Assembly: GCF_003696365.1 (NCBI RefSeq)
Contig: NZ_RFFM01000002.1
Coordinates: forward strand, 186,001 to 250,000
From: Stutzerimonas zhaodongensis
GTDB lineage: Bacteria > Pseudomonadota > Gammaproteobacteria > Pseudomonadales > Pseudomonadaceae
Direction: 5' to 3'
DNA: 64,000 nt
Positions 1-9,401 of this stretch are shown here, one piece after another. The translations under genes were made by a program, and so were the position numbers. Position 1 is the first letter of the stretch; each line of letters opens with the position of its first letter. The notes under the pieces were generated by a model that did no database searches, was not told the origin of the DNA, and saw only the letters and a program-made list of their open reading frames with translations.

Positions 1-609
1 AGCTGCGCCACGGTACTCGATTACCACCGTGCCCCAGTCGGGCTGCCCGGTAACGGGACAATTGGACTTCAGCAAATGGCTATAGAGGCATTCCTCGACC
101 TGCCTGTTGGCATCACAGCGCAACAGATCGGCGCGGGGCGCATCGTAGTGATCGATGGCGACGTCCAGCTCGTCGACGCAATGTCCGCGCAGCGGTGCGA
201 TCCCATCCAGGGCTACTTCATCCAAGGTTCGCAAGCGGACGCCCACGGGCTTGCCCGCTGCGGCTGACAGATCACTGATCATCACCTTCACTAGCGCGTC
301 GCGATTCTCGAACACGGACTGATTCAGCGAGTTCAGGTAGAGCTTGAATGACTTGGATTCGATGATATTTGGCGAGTCGGCGGGAATACTGAACTCACCG
401 ATTGCCACCACTGGTTTGCCGGACGGCAGCAGCCATGAGAGCTCGTAGCAATTCCAGATATCCACGCCGCCATAGGGCAAGGTGTCGGCCGTAAGCCCGA
501 GTTCCGCCCACTTGGGCGCACGAGGAATGGGAAACAGCTGTTCGGGGCTGTAAGTCGCTACATAGGCGCTGGTTTTACCCAGCGGGGACAGCTCTGCAGG
601 ATGCTGCAT
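1..609 (-). CDS. queF: NADPH-dependent 7-cyano-7-deazaguanine reductase QueF (3' end cut by window edge)
   Basis: QueF reduces the nitrile of preQ0 to the amine of preQ1 with NADPH in queuosine (tRNA wobble base) synthesis. It is a cytoplasmic tunnel-fold enzyme. The frame is open from an ATG at 609 to base 1, giving 203 residues. This is the long, two-domain proteobacterial form, with perhaps 70 residues beyond the edge. I see the family motif ESKSFKLY near residues 84-91, and [12 protein letters not shown] near 182-193, where Cys184 should be the nucleophile that forms the thioimide with preQ0. An AGG lies about 8 bases before the ATG. The gene is transcribed leftwards, away from the ABC genes, and no preQ1 riboswitch is visible in the 104-bp gap upstream. 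Confidence 0.95.
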   Translation of the reverse strand, partial: MQHPAELSPLGKTSAYVATYSPEQLFPIPRAPKWAELGLTADTLPYGGVDIWNCYELSWLLPSGKPVVAIGEFSIPADSPNIIESKSFKLYLNSLNQSVFENRDALVKVMISDLSAAAGKPVGVRLRTLDEVALDGIAPLRGHCVDELDVAIDHYDAPRADLLRCDANRQVEECLYSHLLKSNCPVTGQPDWGTVVIEYRGAA

Positions 610-713
610 GACGGGAACCTGTACAAAAAACGTCCGCCAGTGTAGCGGTTCCCGTCTTGTTTATCATCGCGCCGCTGATGCCGAGTGGAGTTCACCCGCG
701 CTAGCACACCGGG

Positions 714-1493
714 TCACTGGCGCATTCCCCGCCCACTGTTGAGCAGTCGGATACACCAGAGGTACATCACGATAGCCGCCACGACCATGAAGGTGATGGC
801 AATGCCGATCTGGATGTCCGACACGCCGAGAATGCCGTAGCGGAACGCATTGACCATATGCAGGATGGGGTTAGCCAGCGACAACGTCTGCCAGAACGGC
901 GACAGCAAGTTGATCGAGTAGAACACGCCGCCCAGGTAGGTCAGCGGGGTCAACACGAATGTCGGAATAATCGAGATGTCGTCGAAGTTGCGCGCAAAAA
1001 CTGCGTTGATGAACCCGCCCAAGGCGAAGATCGTCGACGTGAGGGTAATCACCAGCAGCGTGATGCCCAGGTGGTGCACTTGCAGATCGGTGAAGAACAT
1101 CGACAGCAGGGTCACAATCAAGGCCACCGCCAGCCCGCGCGTAATGCCGCCCAGGGCGAAACCGATAAGGATCACGTGAGGCGATACCGGCGACACCAAT
1201 AGCTCTTCAATGGAGCGCTGGAACTTGCTGCTGAAGAAACTCGAAACCACGTTGCTGTAGGAGTTGGTGATCACCGACATCATGATCAGCCCCGGCACGA
1301 TGTACTCCATGTAGCTGAAGCCATCCATCTCACCGATCCGTGCACCGATCAGATTTCCGAAGATCACGAAGTACAACACCATGGTGATCGCTGGGGGCAA
1401 CAACGTCTGTGGCCAGATGCGCGTATAGCGCCTTATTTCCCGGTGAACGATGGTCTGAAGAGCTACAAGATTGGGCCGGAATTCTGCGTTCAT
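714..1493 (-). CDS. yadH: ABC-2 type transporter permease, YadH-like
   Basis: This is the membrane subunit of an ABC exporter, 259 residues with about six hydrophobic segments. Its sequence closely resembles E. coli YadH: an N-terminal RIWPQTLLPPAITM stretch, then GLIMMSVITNSYSNV near residues 89-103, and IEELLVSPVSPHVI around 115-128, the coupling-helix region of ABC-2 permeases. The substrate is not known for this family. Its ATG overlaps the stop of the upstream ATPase gene in an ATGA arrangement (1490-1493), so the two are translationally coupled. No strong terminator is visible in the 104 bases before queF, so read-through into queF is possible. Confidence 0.9.
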   Translation of the reverse strand: MNAEFRPNLVALQTIVHREIRRYTRIWPQTLLPPAITMVLYFVIFGNLIGARIGEMDGFSYMEYIVPGLIMMSVITNSYSNVVSSFFSSKFQRSIEELLVSPVSPHVILIGFALGGITRGLAVALIVTLLSMFFTDLQVHHLGITLLVITLTSTIFALGGFINAVFARNFDDISIIPTFVLTPLTYLGGVFYSINLLSPFWQTLSLANPILHMVNAFRYGILGVSDIQIGIAITFMVVAAIVMYLWCIRLLNSGRGMRQ

Positions 1494-2422
1494 TTAGCCC
1501 CCTGCGGCAGGTTGTTTTCCACCATCGAAACGAACAGCTCTTCAAGGCGATTGGTCTTGTTGCGAAGACTCAGCACCTCGATACCCTGTGCAGAAAGCAT
1601 GCGGAACAGGTCCGTTACGCCCTGGCTCTTGTCCACCTGAACTTCCAGAGTGTGATGATCGACCAGCCGCGCCGGATAATTTCCAAGCTCCGGTGGTACG
1701 AGCTGTGACTCTTTGAGATCGAGCAGGAAGGTCTCGACATGCAACTGCTTGAGCAGCTCACGCATGCTGGTATTCCTGACGATGGTCCCACGATCGATGA
1801 TTCCGATGTTGCGGCAAAGCTGCTCGGCTTCCTCCAGGTAATGCGTAGTGAGAATGATGGTGATGCCTTCGCGGTTCAGTTCGGTGAGGAACGACCACAT
1901 CGAGCGGCGCAGCTCGATATCCACCCCCGCCGTCGGCTCGTCGAGTATCAACAACCGCGGCCGGTGAATCAGCGCGCGCGCGATCATCAGCCGCCGCTTC
2001 ATACCGCCCGAGAGCATGCGTGAGGACACGTCGCGTTTTTCCCACAACCCAAGCTGGTTGAGGTATTGCTCGGCGCGCTCCTTGGCGATCTTCGCCGGGA
2101 TGCCGTAATAGCCGGCCTGGGTGACCAGGATGTCGAAAGCCTTCTCGAACTGGTTGAAGTTGAACTCCTGAGGCACAACGCCCAGGCAGCGCTTCAATCC
2201 GGACGGATCGCGATCGAGGTCGTGGCCGAACACGTTCACCGTGCCGCCCGTCTTGTTCACCAGGGTGGAGAGAATGCCGATGGTGGTGGATTTGCCGGCA
2301 CCGTTAGGGCCCAACAGTGCAAAGAAATCGCCTTCGGCCACGTCCAGGTCGATACCCTTGAGGGCCTCGAAGCCGTTTCCGTAAACCTTGGTCAACTGCC
2401 GAATGGATAGAGCAGTAGTCAT
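1490..2422 (-). CDS. yadG: ABC transporter ATP-binding protein, YadG-like
   Basis: This is the nucleotide-binding subunit partner of the downstream YadH-type permease. The product has 310 residues from the ATG at 2422. It carries Walker A (GPNGAGKST, about residues 38-46), the ABC signature (LSGGMKRRL), Walker B (LLILDEPTAGVD), and an extended C-terminal region after the ATPase core that is typical of the DrrA/CcmA-like export class. A GTG four codons upstream (2434) is an alternative start. Neither has a convincing Shine-Dalgarno, and I chose the ATG because MTTALSIRQLTK fits the family N terminus. The gene is divergent from fadE, with a 259-bp shared upstream region. Confidence 0.9.
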   Translation of the reverse strand: MTTALSIRQLTKVYGNGFEALKGIDLDVAEGDFFALLGPNGAGKSTTIGILSTLVNKTGGTVNVFGHDLDRDPSGLKRCLGVVPQEFNFNQFEKAFDILVTQAGYYGIPAKIAKERAEQYLNQLGLWEKRDVSSRMLSGGMKRRLMIARALIHRPRLLILDEPTAGVDIELRRSMWSFLTELNREGITIILTTHYLEEAEQLCRNIGIIDRGTIVRNTSMRELLKQLHVETFLLDLKESQLVPPELGNYPARLVDHHTLEVQVDKSQGVTDLFRMLSAQGIEVLSLRNKTNRLEELFVSMVENNLPQGAK

Positions 2423-2681
2423 ATATAGGTGCACACAACGCAGAGAGATTCAGACTAGATAAGGGCGCGCTCTTGTAATTGCAACGCTTGCTGGCAAACC
2501 GGCCCCTCAAGCGCACGCAGATGGCGAAACACGACGTGACGCACTTGGCCGGTCATTTCCGAACTCGCTCACCTGCGTTCGGTCATTATCTGAAACCAAC
2601 AGCGTCGTCCTGTCCCTTCGCCCACATGCTCCGAAAGCCTATGCTCAGGTAAGACGCCATCCGCCCAACAAGGAATACCAC

Positions 2682-5129
2682 ATGACCCTGCTCTGGCTGC
2701 TCGTGTTACTGCTCGGCATTGCGCTGATCGCCCATCTACGTGTTTCTCCCATACCCGCACTGGCCATCGTCGCGGCATACCTGGTTCTCATGGGGTCTGC
2801 CTACGAGACGCCAACCTGGCTGATGGTCGTGCTCTGGCTCATGCTGATCGCCGTAGCGGTTCCTCTGCTTGTTTCGGACCTGCGCATCAAGTATTTCAGC
2901 GGCCCAATGTTCGACTGGTTCAAGAAGGTGCTGCCGCCAATCTCCAGCACCGAGCGTGATGCCATCGACGCCGGTACCGTCTGGTGGGATGGCCAGCTGT
3001 TCAGCGGTAAACCTGACTGGGAAGTGCTGCTCAACTATCCGAAAGCGACCCTGACCAGCGAGGAGCAAGCCTTCATCGATGGCCCCACCGAGACGCTTTG
3101 CGCGATGGTCAGTGACTGGGAAATTGGGCAACGCATGGATCTGCCGCAGGAGGCATGGGACTACATCAAGGCTGAAGGCTTTTTCGCCCTGATCATCCCC
3201 AAGGAATTCGGTGGCAAAGGCTTTTCTGCCTACGCCCACTCACAGATCGTAATGAAGCTGGCCACGCGCAGCGGCGACCTGGCGACCACCGTCATGGTGC
3301 CCAACTCGCTTGGCCCGGCCGAGCTGCTGATGCATTACGGTACTGATGAACAGCGCAACCATTACCTGCCCCGCCTGGCCAACGGCACAGACATCCCGTG
3401 CTTCGCACTGACCGGGCCTTATGCCGGCTCCGACGCTGGCGCGATGAATGACAGCGGTGTGATCTGCCGTGGCCAGTGGGAAGGCGAGGAAGTGCTCGGC
3501 CTGCGGCTGAACTGGGAGAAGCGCTATATCACGCTCGGTCCGGTGGCCACGCTGCTCGGTGTTGCGTTCAAGACCTATGACCCCGATCACCTGCTCGGCG
3601 ATGAAGAGGAGCTGGGCATCAGCCTTGCGCTGATTCCGACCGACACCGCTGGCGTCGAGATAGGCCGTCGCCATGTGCCGCTGGGCGCCGCCTTCATGAA
3701 CGGCCCGAACTGGGGCAAGGACGTATTCGTTCCGCTGGAAGCCATCATTGGCGGACGCGACATGATCGGCAAAGGCTGGATGATGCTGATGAACTGCCTG
3801 TCGGTCGGGCGCTCCATTTCGCTTCCCGCGACCGGTGCCAGTGCCGCCAAGACGTGCAGCTATGTCAGTGGGCGCTATGCGCAGATTCGCGAACAGTTCA
3901 ACGTGCCACTGTCGGCATTCGAAGGTATCCAGGAGCCGCTGGCGCGTATCGGCGGCAACGCCTGGCTGATGGACAGCGCGCGGATCCTGACGGCCAACGC
4001 AGTGGACCTGGGTGAAAAGCCCTCGGTACTCTCGGCCATCCTCAAGTACCACCTCACCGAGCGCGGCCGTGAGTGCATCACTGACGCCATGGACATTCAT
4101 GCTGGCAAAGGCATCATCACGGGGCCAAGCAATTACCTGGGTCGCCTGTGGCTATCGGCCCCCATTTCCATCACCGTGGAAGGCGCGAACATCCTTTCAC
4201 GCAATCTTATGATCTTCGGCCAGGGTGCGATTCGCTGCCATCCGTTCGTGCTCCGCGAGATGGAGCTCGTACACGAGCCTGACCGCGAAGCTGCGATCCG
4301 TAAATTCGATGCCTTGCTGATGCAGCATATCGGCTTCGCCGTCAGCAACACCGCCAGCACTCTGGTACTCGGGCTGACCTTCGGGTTGCTGGGCAAAGCT
4401 CCAGGCAACGAACTCACACGCCCGTTCTTCCGCGCGCTCGATCGGATTGCCGCGGCGTTCGCCATGCTCGCCGACCTGTCCATGATGCTGCTTGGTGGCG
4501 AGCTTAAACGCCGCGAACGCCTTTCGGCGCGCCTGGGAGATGTGCTCAGTCACCTCTACCTGGCCTCCGCCGCCCTCAAGCGTTACCACGACCTTGGCCA
4601 CCCTACCGAGCAGGCGCCGCTGCTGCGCTGGGCGATGGAAGATTGCCTGTGCAAAGCCGAACAGGCCCTGGCCGACACCTTGGCCAACTTCCCCAACCGT
4701 CTGCTCGGCGGCGTGCTGCAGGTCCTGGTGTTCCCATTTGGCGCACGTCACAAGGGCCCGTCCGATGCACTGGACGCTGAAGTAGCGGCCATTCTCGGCC
4801 GCCCGGAAGGCGATCCGGCGCTGGAGCAGATTCTTGAGGGTGTCTATAGACCCCATGGCAGCGATCAGCCCCTGGGCGCATTGCGAGATGCGTTCGATAC
4901 CTTGGCTGGCTCTCAGTCGCTGCAACAAAAACTCCATAAGGCGCTCAAAAGCGGCGACGTCAAACCCACCGCTGGTCAGGACCCGATCAGTGCGGCCCTT
5001 GCAGCCGGGGTGCTCGATGCTGCAGAGGCCCAGCAGCTCACCGCGGCTGAAGCGGCACGGCGCAAAGTCATCAGCGTGGATGATTTCGCGAAGGAAGAGC
5101 TGGAGCTTGGCGAAGGCCGGATTCGCTAA
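2682..5129 (+). CDS. fadE: Acyl-CoA dehydrogenase FadE
   Basis: FadE catalyses the first, FAD-dependent step of fatty-acid beta-oxidation, acyl-CoA to trans-2-enoyl-CoA. At 815 residues it is the length of E. coli FadE, about twice a normal acyl-CoA dehydrogenase. The N terminus has three hydrophobic stretches (about residues 3-17, 24-38 and 46-64), consistent with membrane association. The acyl-CoA dehydrogenase core follows, with TGPYAGSDAGAM near residue 240 contacting FAD and substrate, IHAGKGI around 471-477, and a long helical C-terminal FadE-specific domain. AAGGA sits 10 bases before the ATG. A perfect-looking PsrA/FadR operator was not found upstream. A long hairpin follows the stop codon. 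Confidence 0.95.
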   Translation: MTLLWLLVLLLGIALIAHLRVSPIPALAIVAAYLVLMGSAYETPTWLMVVLWLMLIAVAVPLLVSDLRIKYFSGPMFDWFKKVLPPISSTERDAIDAGTVWWDGQLFSGKPDWEVLLNYPKATLTSEEQAFIDGPTETLCAMVSDWEIGQRMDLPQEAWDYIKAEGFFALIIPKEFGGKGFSAYAHSQIVMKLATRSGDLATTVMVPNSLGPAELLMHYGTDEQRNHYLPRLANGTDIPCFALTGPYAGSDAGAMNDSGVICRGQWEGEEVLGLRLNWEKRYITLGPVATLLGVAFKTYDPDHLLGDEEELGISLALIPTDTAGVEIGRRHVPLGAAFMNGPNWGKDVFVPLEAIIGGRDMIGKGWMMLMNCLSVGRSISLPATGASAAKTCSYVSGRYAQIREQFNVPLSAFEGIQEPLARIGGNAWLMDSARILTANAVDLGEKPSVLSAILKYHLTERGRECITDAMDIHAGKGIITGPSNYLGRLWLSAPISITVEGANILSRNLMIFGQGAIRCHPFVLREMELVHEPDREAAIRKFDALLMQHIGFAVSNTASTLVLGLTFGLLGKAPGNELTRPFFRALDRIAAAFAMLADLSMMLLGGELKRRERLSARLGDVLSHLYLASAALKRYHDLGHPTEQAPLLRWAMEDCLCKAEQALADTLANFPNRLLGGVLQVLVFPFGARHKGPSDALDAEVAAILGRPEGDPALEQILEGVYRPHGSDQPLGALRDAFDTLAGSQSLQQKLHKALKSGDVKPTAGQDPISAALAAGVLDAAEAQQLTAAEAARRKVISVDDFAKEELELGEGRIR

Positions 5130-5161
5130 CCGAACGCAGTCGTGACAAGCACTGACCCCAC

Positions 5162-5201
5162 CCGCCAACTGTTCCGCACCTTTGTGCCGAACAGTTGGCG
5201 G
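5162..5201. terminator. Long stem-loop downstream of fadE
   Basis: Arms 5162-5179 and 5184-5201 are 18 nt each and pair with a single C-C mismatch (5175/5188) around a CTTT loop. It begins 32 bases after the fadE stop. There is no T-run on either side, so this is either a transcript 3'-end or stability structure, or a factor-assisted terminator, rather than a textbook intrinsic terminator. Confidence 0.55.
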
Positions 5202-5383
5202 ACTTCTCGAGCGGTGCAATGCCGCCTCAGGTCTTTCCGCCAACCCTCTCCGCACGAACTTACCGTCTGACCGCCCTATCCGACCTGCGTACCGAACCCA
5301 AGCCGGGGACTTGAGTCAACTAGACACGCCCCAATCAATCTGCGCGCACTTATAATCGCGCGCCCAATCGACTCAGGTGAACC

Positions 5384-5791
5384 ATGGCCAACCCTTATCA
5401 CGATCACAATCTGGCACTTCTGGCCCATCTGCGCGGCATCTTGCTTGCCATGGGTGAGACCGAACAGGTATCCGAAGAAAGCCACGCGCTTTTTCTCGAG
5501 CGGTTCGACGAGCTGATCATGAATCTGCAGAACGTGCCTGAAGAGCGTCACATGGGCCAGGACATGATCTGTCAGGTCTTCCACCGTTACCCGCAGATTG
5601 CCCACCTGGTTCCGCGTGACCTGCTGTGGTATTTCGGCGGCGATTGCCTGCACTTCATGCCCGACGAAGAAATCGAGATATTCCAGCGACTGGAAGAGCG
5701 CCGCTATGAAGCCGAAGAGAACGAGGAGCCCTTCGACTGGAACATGGAGCGGCAGCTGATGAGCATGCCCGACGAAGGTCCTCGCCACTGA
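5384..5791 (+). CDS. PA2817-family conserved protein
   Basis: This is a small acidic protein of 135 residues with no signal peptide or membrane segment, so probably cytoplasmic. It resembles the P. aeruginosa PA2817 family of unknown function, which lies near fadE in that genome too; this is recalled, not searched. The sequence begins MANPYHDHNLALLAHLRG, is mostly helical, and ends in a glutamate-rich stretch followed by DWNMERQLMSMPDEG. A TATAAT hexamer at 5351-5356 is a plausible -10 box, but I see no good -35 at 17 bp. The spacing from fadE (254 bp with a hairpin) suggests its own promoter. No function can be assigned. Confidence 0.85.
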   Translation: MANPYHDHNLALLAHLRGILLAMGETEQVSEESHALFLERFDELIMNLQNVPEERHMGQDMICQVFHRYPQIAHLVPRDLLWYFGGDCLHFMPDEEIEIFQRLEERRYEAEENEEPFDWNMERQLMSMPDEGPRH

Positions 5792-5897
5792 AGGACACGG
5801 AGATCGGGCCATGAATTGAGGCGGCGTCTCGGGTATCAGGTCCTAGCGGCGCGCTATCACGAACACGTCGGCTGCACCGTTGTTGGACGCTGAATCA

Positions 5898-5925
5898 AGC
5901 CGCCTTGCAGGCTATGCAGGCGGCT
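5898..5925 (-). terminator. Hairpin after the dctP-like gene
   Basis: Outer arms AGCCGCCT (5898-5905) and AGGCGGCT (5918-5925) pair, with further inner TGCA pairing and a one-base bulge. It lies just past the stop of the solute-binding protein gene and is followed on the minus strand by TTGATT. It is the likely end of the itaconate operon transcript. Confidence 0.5.
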
Positions 5926-5934
5926 CAGGTTCGC

Positions 5935-6978
<1,044 letters not shown>

Positions 6979-7806
6979 TCAGGGCACCGCTTGCCCGGCA
7001 CGTTGCAGCAGGCGACGGGCACGGCCGATGACCGGGGCGTCGACCATCTGTCCGTCCACCACGAATACCCCATCGCCGGAAGCTCCAGCGGCGAGGATGC
7101 GTTGCGCCCAGTCCAGTTCCGTGGGGCTGGGCATCAGGGTTTCGTGCACCACGGCCACCTGGCTCGGGTGGATGCACAGCAGGCCGCCAAAGCCCATGTC
7201 ACGCGCGTCGGCAGCGGCACGGGCGAGGCCTTCGAGGTTCTTGATGTCGGGAAAGACGCTATCCAGGGGTGCTGCCAGCCCGGCCAATCGCGACTGCAGC
7301 AGCAGCGCATAGCGTGCCTGGTCAAGCATGCGCTCGGCGCCGGCGGTGCCGTTGGCCAGGCCGAGATCGAGGCCCAGGTCCAGCGCGCCGAAGGACAGCC
7401 GCTCGACACCCTGGGCGTGGGCAATTTCCGCCAGATTGGCCAGCCCGCGGGCACTTTCGACGATTGGCCAGACAGGTTTGCCGCAGCTGGCCGCCAGCGC
7501 AACCTGCACTGCGCTTTCGACCTTCGGCAGCAGTACGCCGGCGACGCCGGCATGACGGGCACAGAGCGCCAGGTCCGCGGCCTGCTCGGCATGGGTTGGC
7601 GCGTTGATGCGCACCAGCAGGCGCGCCGCCGGGTTGGCAGCGAGGAAGGCATCGAGGTTGCCCCGCGCCTCTGCCTTAAGGTTCTCCGCGACCGCATCCT
7701 CGAGGTCGACGATGACCGCGTCGGCGCCGCTCGCCAGCGCCTTGGGAATGCGTTCCGGACGGGTCGCCGGGACGAACAGCGCGCTACGGATGATCGATGC
7801 GTTCAT
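6979..7806 (-). CDS. ccl: Citramalyl-CoA lyase (CitE-like, HpcH/HpaI family)
   Basis: This enzyme cleaves (S)-citramalyl-CoA to acetyl-CoA and pyruvate, the last step of itaconate breakdown. The 275-residue product has the CitE-like TIM-barrel motifs SALFVPATRPERIPKAL at the N terminus, DLEDAV (34-39) and RIN (66-68), plus GFGGLLCIHPSQV near the C terminus. The Mg-binding acidic residues expected of the family appear present. I took the ATG at 7806, since the frame upstream to 8088 runs antiparallel through the CoA-transferase gene. It follows that gene by 19 bp, so the two are in one transcript. The family also contains malyl-CoA lyases; context decides the substrate. Confidence 0.88.
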   Translation of the reverse strand: MNASIIRSALFVPATRPERIPKALASGADAVIVDLEDAVAENLKAEARGNLDAFLAANPAARLLVRINAPTHAEQAADLALCARHAGVAGVLLPKVESAVQVALAASCGKPVWPIVESARGLANLAEIAHAQGVERLSFGALDLGLDLGLANGTAGAERMLDQARYALLLQSRLAGLAAPLDSVFPDIKNLEGLARAAADARDMGFGGLLCIHPSQVAVVHETLMPSPTELDWAQRILAAGASGDGVFVVDGQMVDAPVIGRARRLLQRAGQAVP

Positions 7807-7825
7807 GGCTGGCTCCTGGGCACGC

Positions 7826-9031
7826 TCATACCGCGCCCTGCTCGTGCAAGCGCTGAATGTCGCCGGGGGCGTAACCCAGCTCGGCCAGCAGGCTGTCGGT
7901 GTGCTGGCCCAAGGCGGGGATCGGGTCCATGCGCGGGGCGAAGGCACTGTTGCGCCCCGGCGGCAGCAGCGCAGGCAAGGGACCGGCCGGGCTGTCCACC
8001 TCGCTCCAGCGCTGGCGCGCCTTGAGCTGGGGATGGGCCCAAACACCGGCCATGTCGTTGACGTGCGCATTGGCGATGGGCGCGGCATCCAGCCGGGCGA
8101 TCACCTCCTCGGCGCTCAGGTGGCTGAACGCCTCGACGATAAGTGCACGCAATTCGGTGCGATGCTCCGAACGCCGGGCGTTGCTGGAGAAGCGCTCGTC
8201 CTGCGCCAGCTCCGGCTGCAGCAGGACCTTGTCGCAGAACGCCAGCCACTCGCGCTCGTTCTGCAGACCGAGCATCACCGTGCCGCCGCCGCCGGTGGGG
8301 AACGGGCCGTAGGGGTAGATGGTGGCGTGCGCGGCGCCGGCGCGCGGCGGCGGCGTCGCTCCCTTGTAGGCGTAATACAGCGGGTAGCCCATCCATTCCA
8401 CCAGGCTTTCGAGCATGGAAACGTCGACGCGGCTGCCCTCGCCCGTCTTGTCGCGCAGCATCAGCGCCGAGAGCACACCGGTGTAGGCGTACATGCCCGC
8501 GGCGATGTCGGCGATGGAGCAGCCGGCCTTGGCCATCTCGGTTTCACCCGCCCCCCCGGTGACGGAGAGAAAGCCGCCCTCGCTCTGGATCAACAGGTCA
8601 TACGCCTTCTTCTGCTCGTAGGGGCCGCCCTCGCCGTAGCCGGAGATGTCACAGACGATCAGCCGCGGAAACCGCTCGTGCAGCGTTTCGAAGGACAGCC
8701 CCATACGCGCCGCGGCACCGGGCGCGAGGTTCTGCACCAGCACGTCGGCATCCGCCAACAGCTGGTCGAGCACCTGCGCGGCGGCGTCCTGCTTCACGTC
8801 CAGCGTCAGGCTTTCCTTGGAGCGATTGGTCCAGACGAAATGCGAGGCGAGGCCGTCGACCCGCTCGTCATAACCGCGCGCGAAGTCGCCGGCGCCGGGG
8901 CGCTCGACTTTGATCACCCGCGCGCCGAGATCGGCCAGCTGGCGCGTGCAGAACGGCGCGGCGATGGCATGCTCGAGGCTGACCACGGTGATGCCATCGA
9001 GCGGGCGGGGTTTGGCTTGGCTGTCGTTCAT
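7826..9031 (-). CDS. ict: Itaconate CoA-transferase (CaiB/BaiF family, class III)
   Basis: It moves CoA from succinyl-CoA (or acetyl-CoA) to itaconate, activating it for degradation. The protein has 401 residues from the ATG at 9031, with AGGAACC as ribosome site. Class III features are LDGITVVSLEHAIAAPF at the N terminus, then KVERPGAGD, and AYDLLIQSEGG, where Asp145 is the expected catalytic aspartate that forms the mixed anhydride. The arrangement with hydratase and lyase genes matches the P. aeruginosa ict-ich-ccl set and Yersinia ripABC. The frame continues upstream to 9106 through repeat DNA, which I exclude. Its first 20 or so codons are duplicated upstream in decayed form. Confidence 0.9.
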   Translation of the reverse strand: MNDSQAKPRPLDGITVVSLEHAIAAPFCTRQLADLGARVIKVERPGAGDFARGYDERVDGLASHFVWTNRSKESLTLDVKQDAAAQVLDQLLADADVLVQNLAPGAAARMGLSFETLHERFPRLIVCDISGYGEGGPYEQKKAYDLLIQSEGGFLSVTGGAGETEMAKAGCSIADIAAGMYAYTGVLSALMLRDKTGEGSRVDVSMLESLVEWMGYPLYYAYKGATPPPRAGAAHATIYPYGPFPTGGGGTVMLGLQNEREWLAFCDKVLLQPELAQDERFSSNARRSEHRTELRALIVEAFSHLSAEEVIARLDAAPIANAHVNDMAGVWAHPQLKARQRWSEVDSPAGPLPALLPPGRNSAFAPRMDPIPALGQHTDSLLAELGYAPGDIQRLHEQGAV

Positions 9032-9051
9032 GTTCGGTTCCTGCAAATTCG

Positions 9052-9142
9052 GCGTTGGGTGGAAAAGGGCAACGCCTTTTCCACGCGTCTGTTCAAGTCT
9101 CTGCAACCCTGGTGCTGTTCTGGTGGATGAGGCTTCGCCGTC
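9052..9142. repeat. Degenerate REP-like element in the ict leader
   Basis: It contains GGGTGGAAAA...TTTTCCAC, a spacer, then GGTGGATGAGGCTTCGCCGTC. It aligns with the better conserved element at 9291-9393 base for base over long stretches, but its border GTAGGGTGG has become GTTGGGTGG and its right border is lost. It lies immediately upstream of the ict ribosome-binding site. Confidence 0.7.
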
Positions 9143-9155
9143 GGTTCCGCTTCTA

Positions 9156-9215
9156 GTAGGGTGGGCTTCAGCCCACCGGAGCGTGTTTCCTGTGGTGGGC
9201 TGAAGCCCACCCTAC
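9156..9215. repeat. REP doublet (two facing GTAGGGTGGGC hairpins)
   Basis: GTAGGGTGGGCTTCAGCCCA on the left faces its reverse complement on the right across a short spacer. Each half is itself a hairpin (GGGC TTCA GCCC), so the unit is a BIME-like pair of palindromes. It sits exactly at the junction between the ict leader and the upstream partial copy of that leader. Such elements are usually spread by REP-associated tyrosine transposases; none is in the window. Confidence 0.75.
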
Positions 9216-9281
9216 GAGCCTGACCACGTGATTCCAGCGAGCGGCGATATTGGCTTGGGTATCGGTTATGTTTGTTTCCTG
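9216..9281 (-). pseudogene. Decayed duplicate of the ict start region
   Basis: Read on the minus strand this gives NLQETNITDTQAN then RWNHVV, matching NLQEPNMNDSQAK and DGITVV at the real ict start. The ATG has become ATA and small indels are present, so it cannot be translated as a start. With the adjoining repeat at 9291-9393 it forms a second copy of roughly 8975-9142. The 370-bp gap between the PrpD-family gene and ict holds only this remnant and three repeat elements. Confidence 0.65.
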
Positions 9282-9290
9282 CAAATTCTG

Positions 9291-9393
9291 CGTAGGGTGG
9301 AAATCGGCGAAGCCATTTCCACGCGTTTGTTCCAGCCCCTGGGGACTCTGGTGCCACTTTGGTGGATGAGGCTTCGCCGTCACCCACCCTACG
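9291..9393. repeat. REP-like element after the PrpD-family gene
   Basis: Bordered by CGTAGGGTGG (left) and CCACCCTACG (right), with internal hairpins containing GGCGAAGCC and GGCTTCGCC. It ends nine bases before the stop codon of the MmgE/PrpD gene. The border and loop sequences are shared with 11173-11258 and 12468-12500. Confidence 0.75.
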
Positions 9394-9401
9394 ATTCAGT
9401 T

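Noticed and set aside
5266..5280. GAACTT followed by TCTGA, resembling AlgU boxes
   Set aside because: Only four bases separate the two motifs instead of 16-17.
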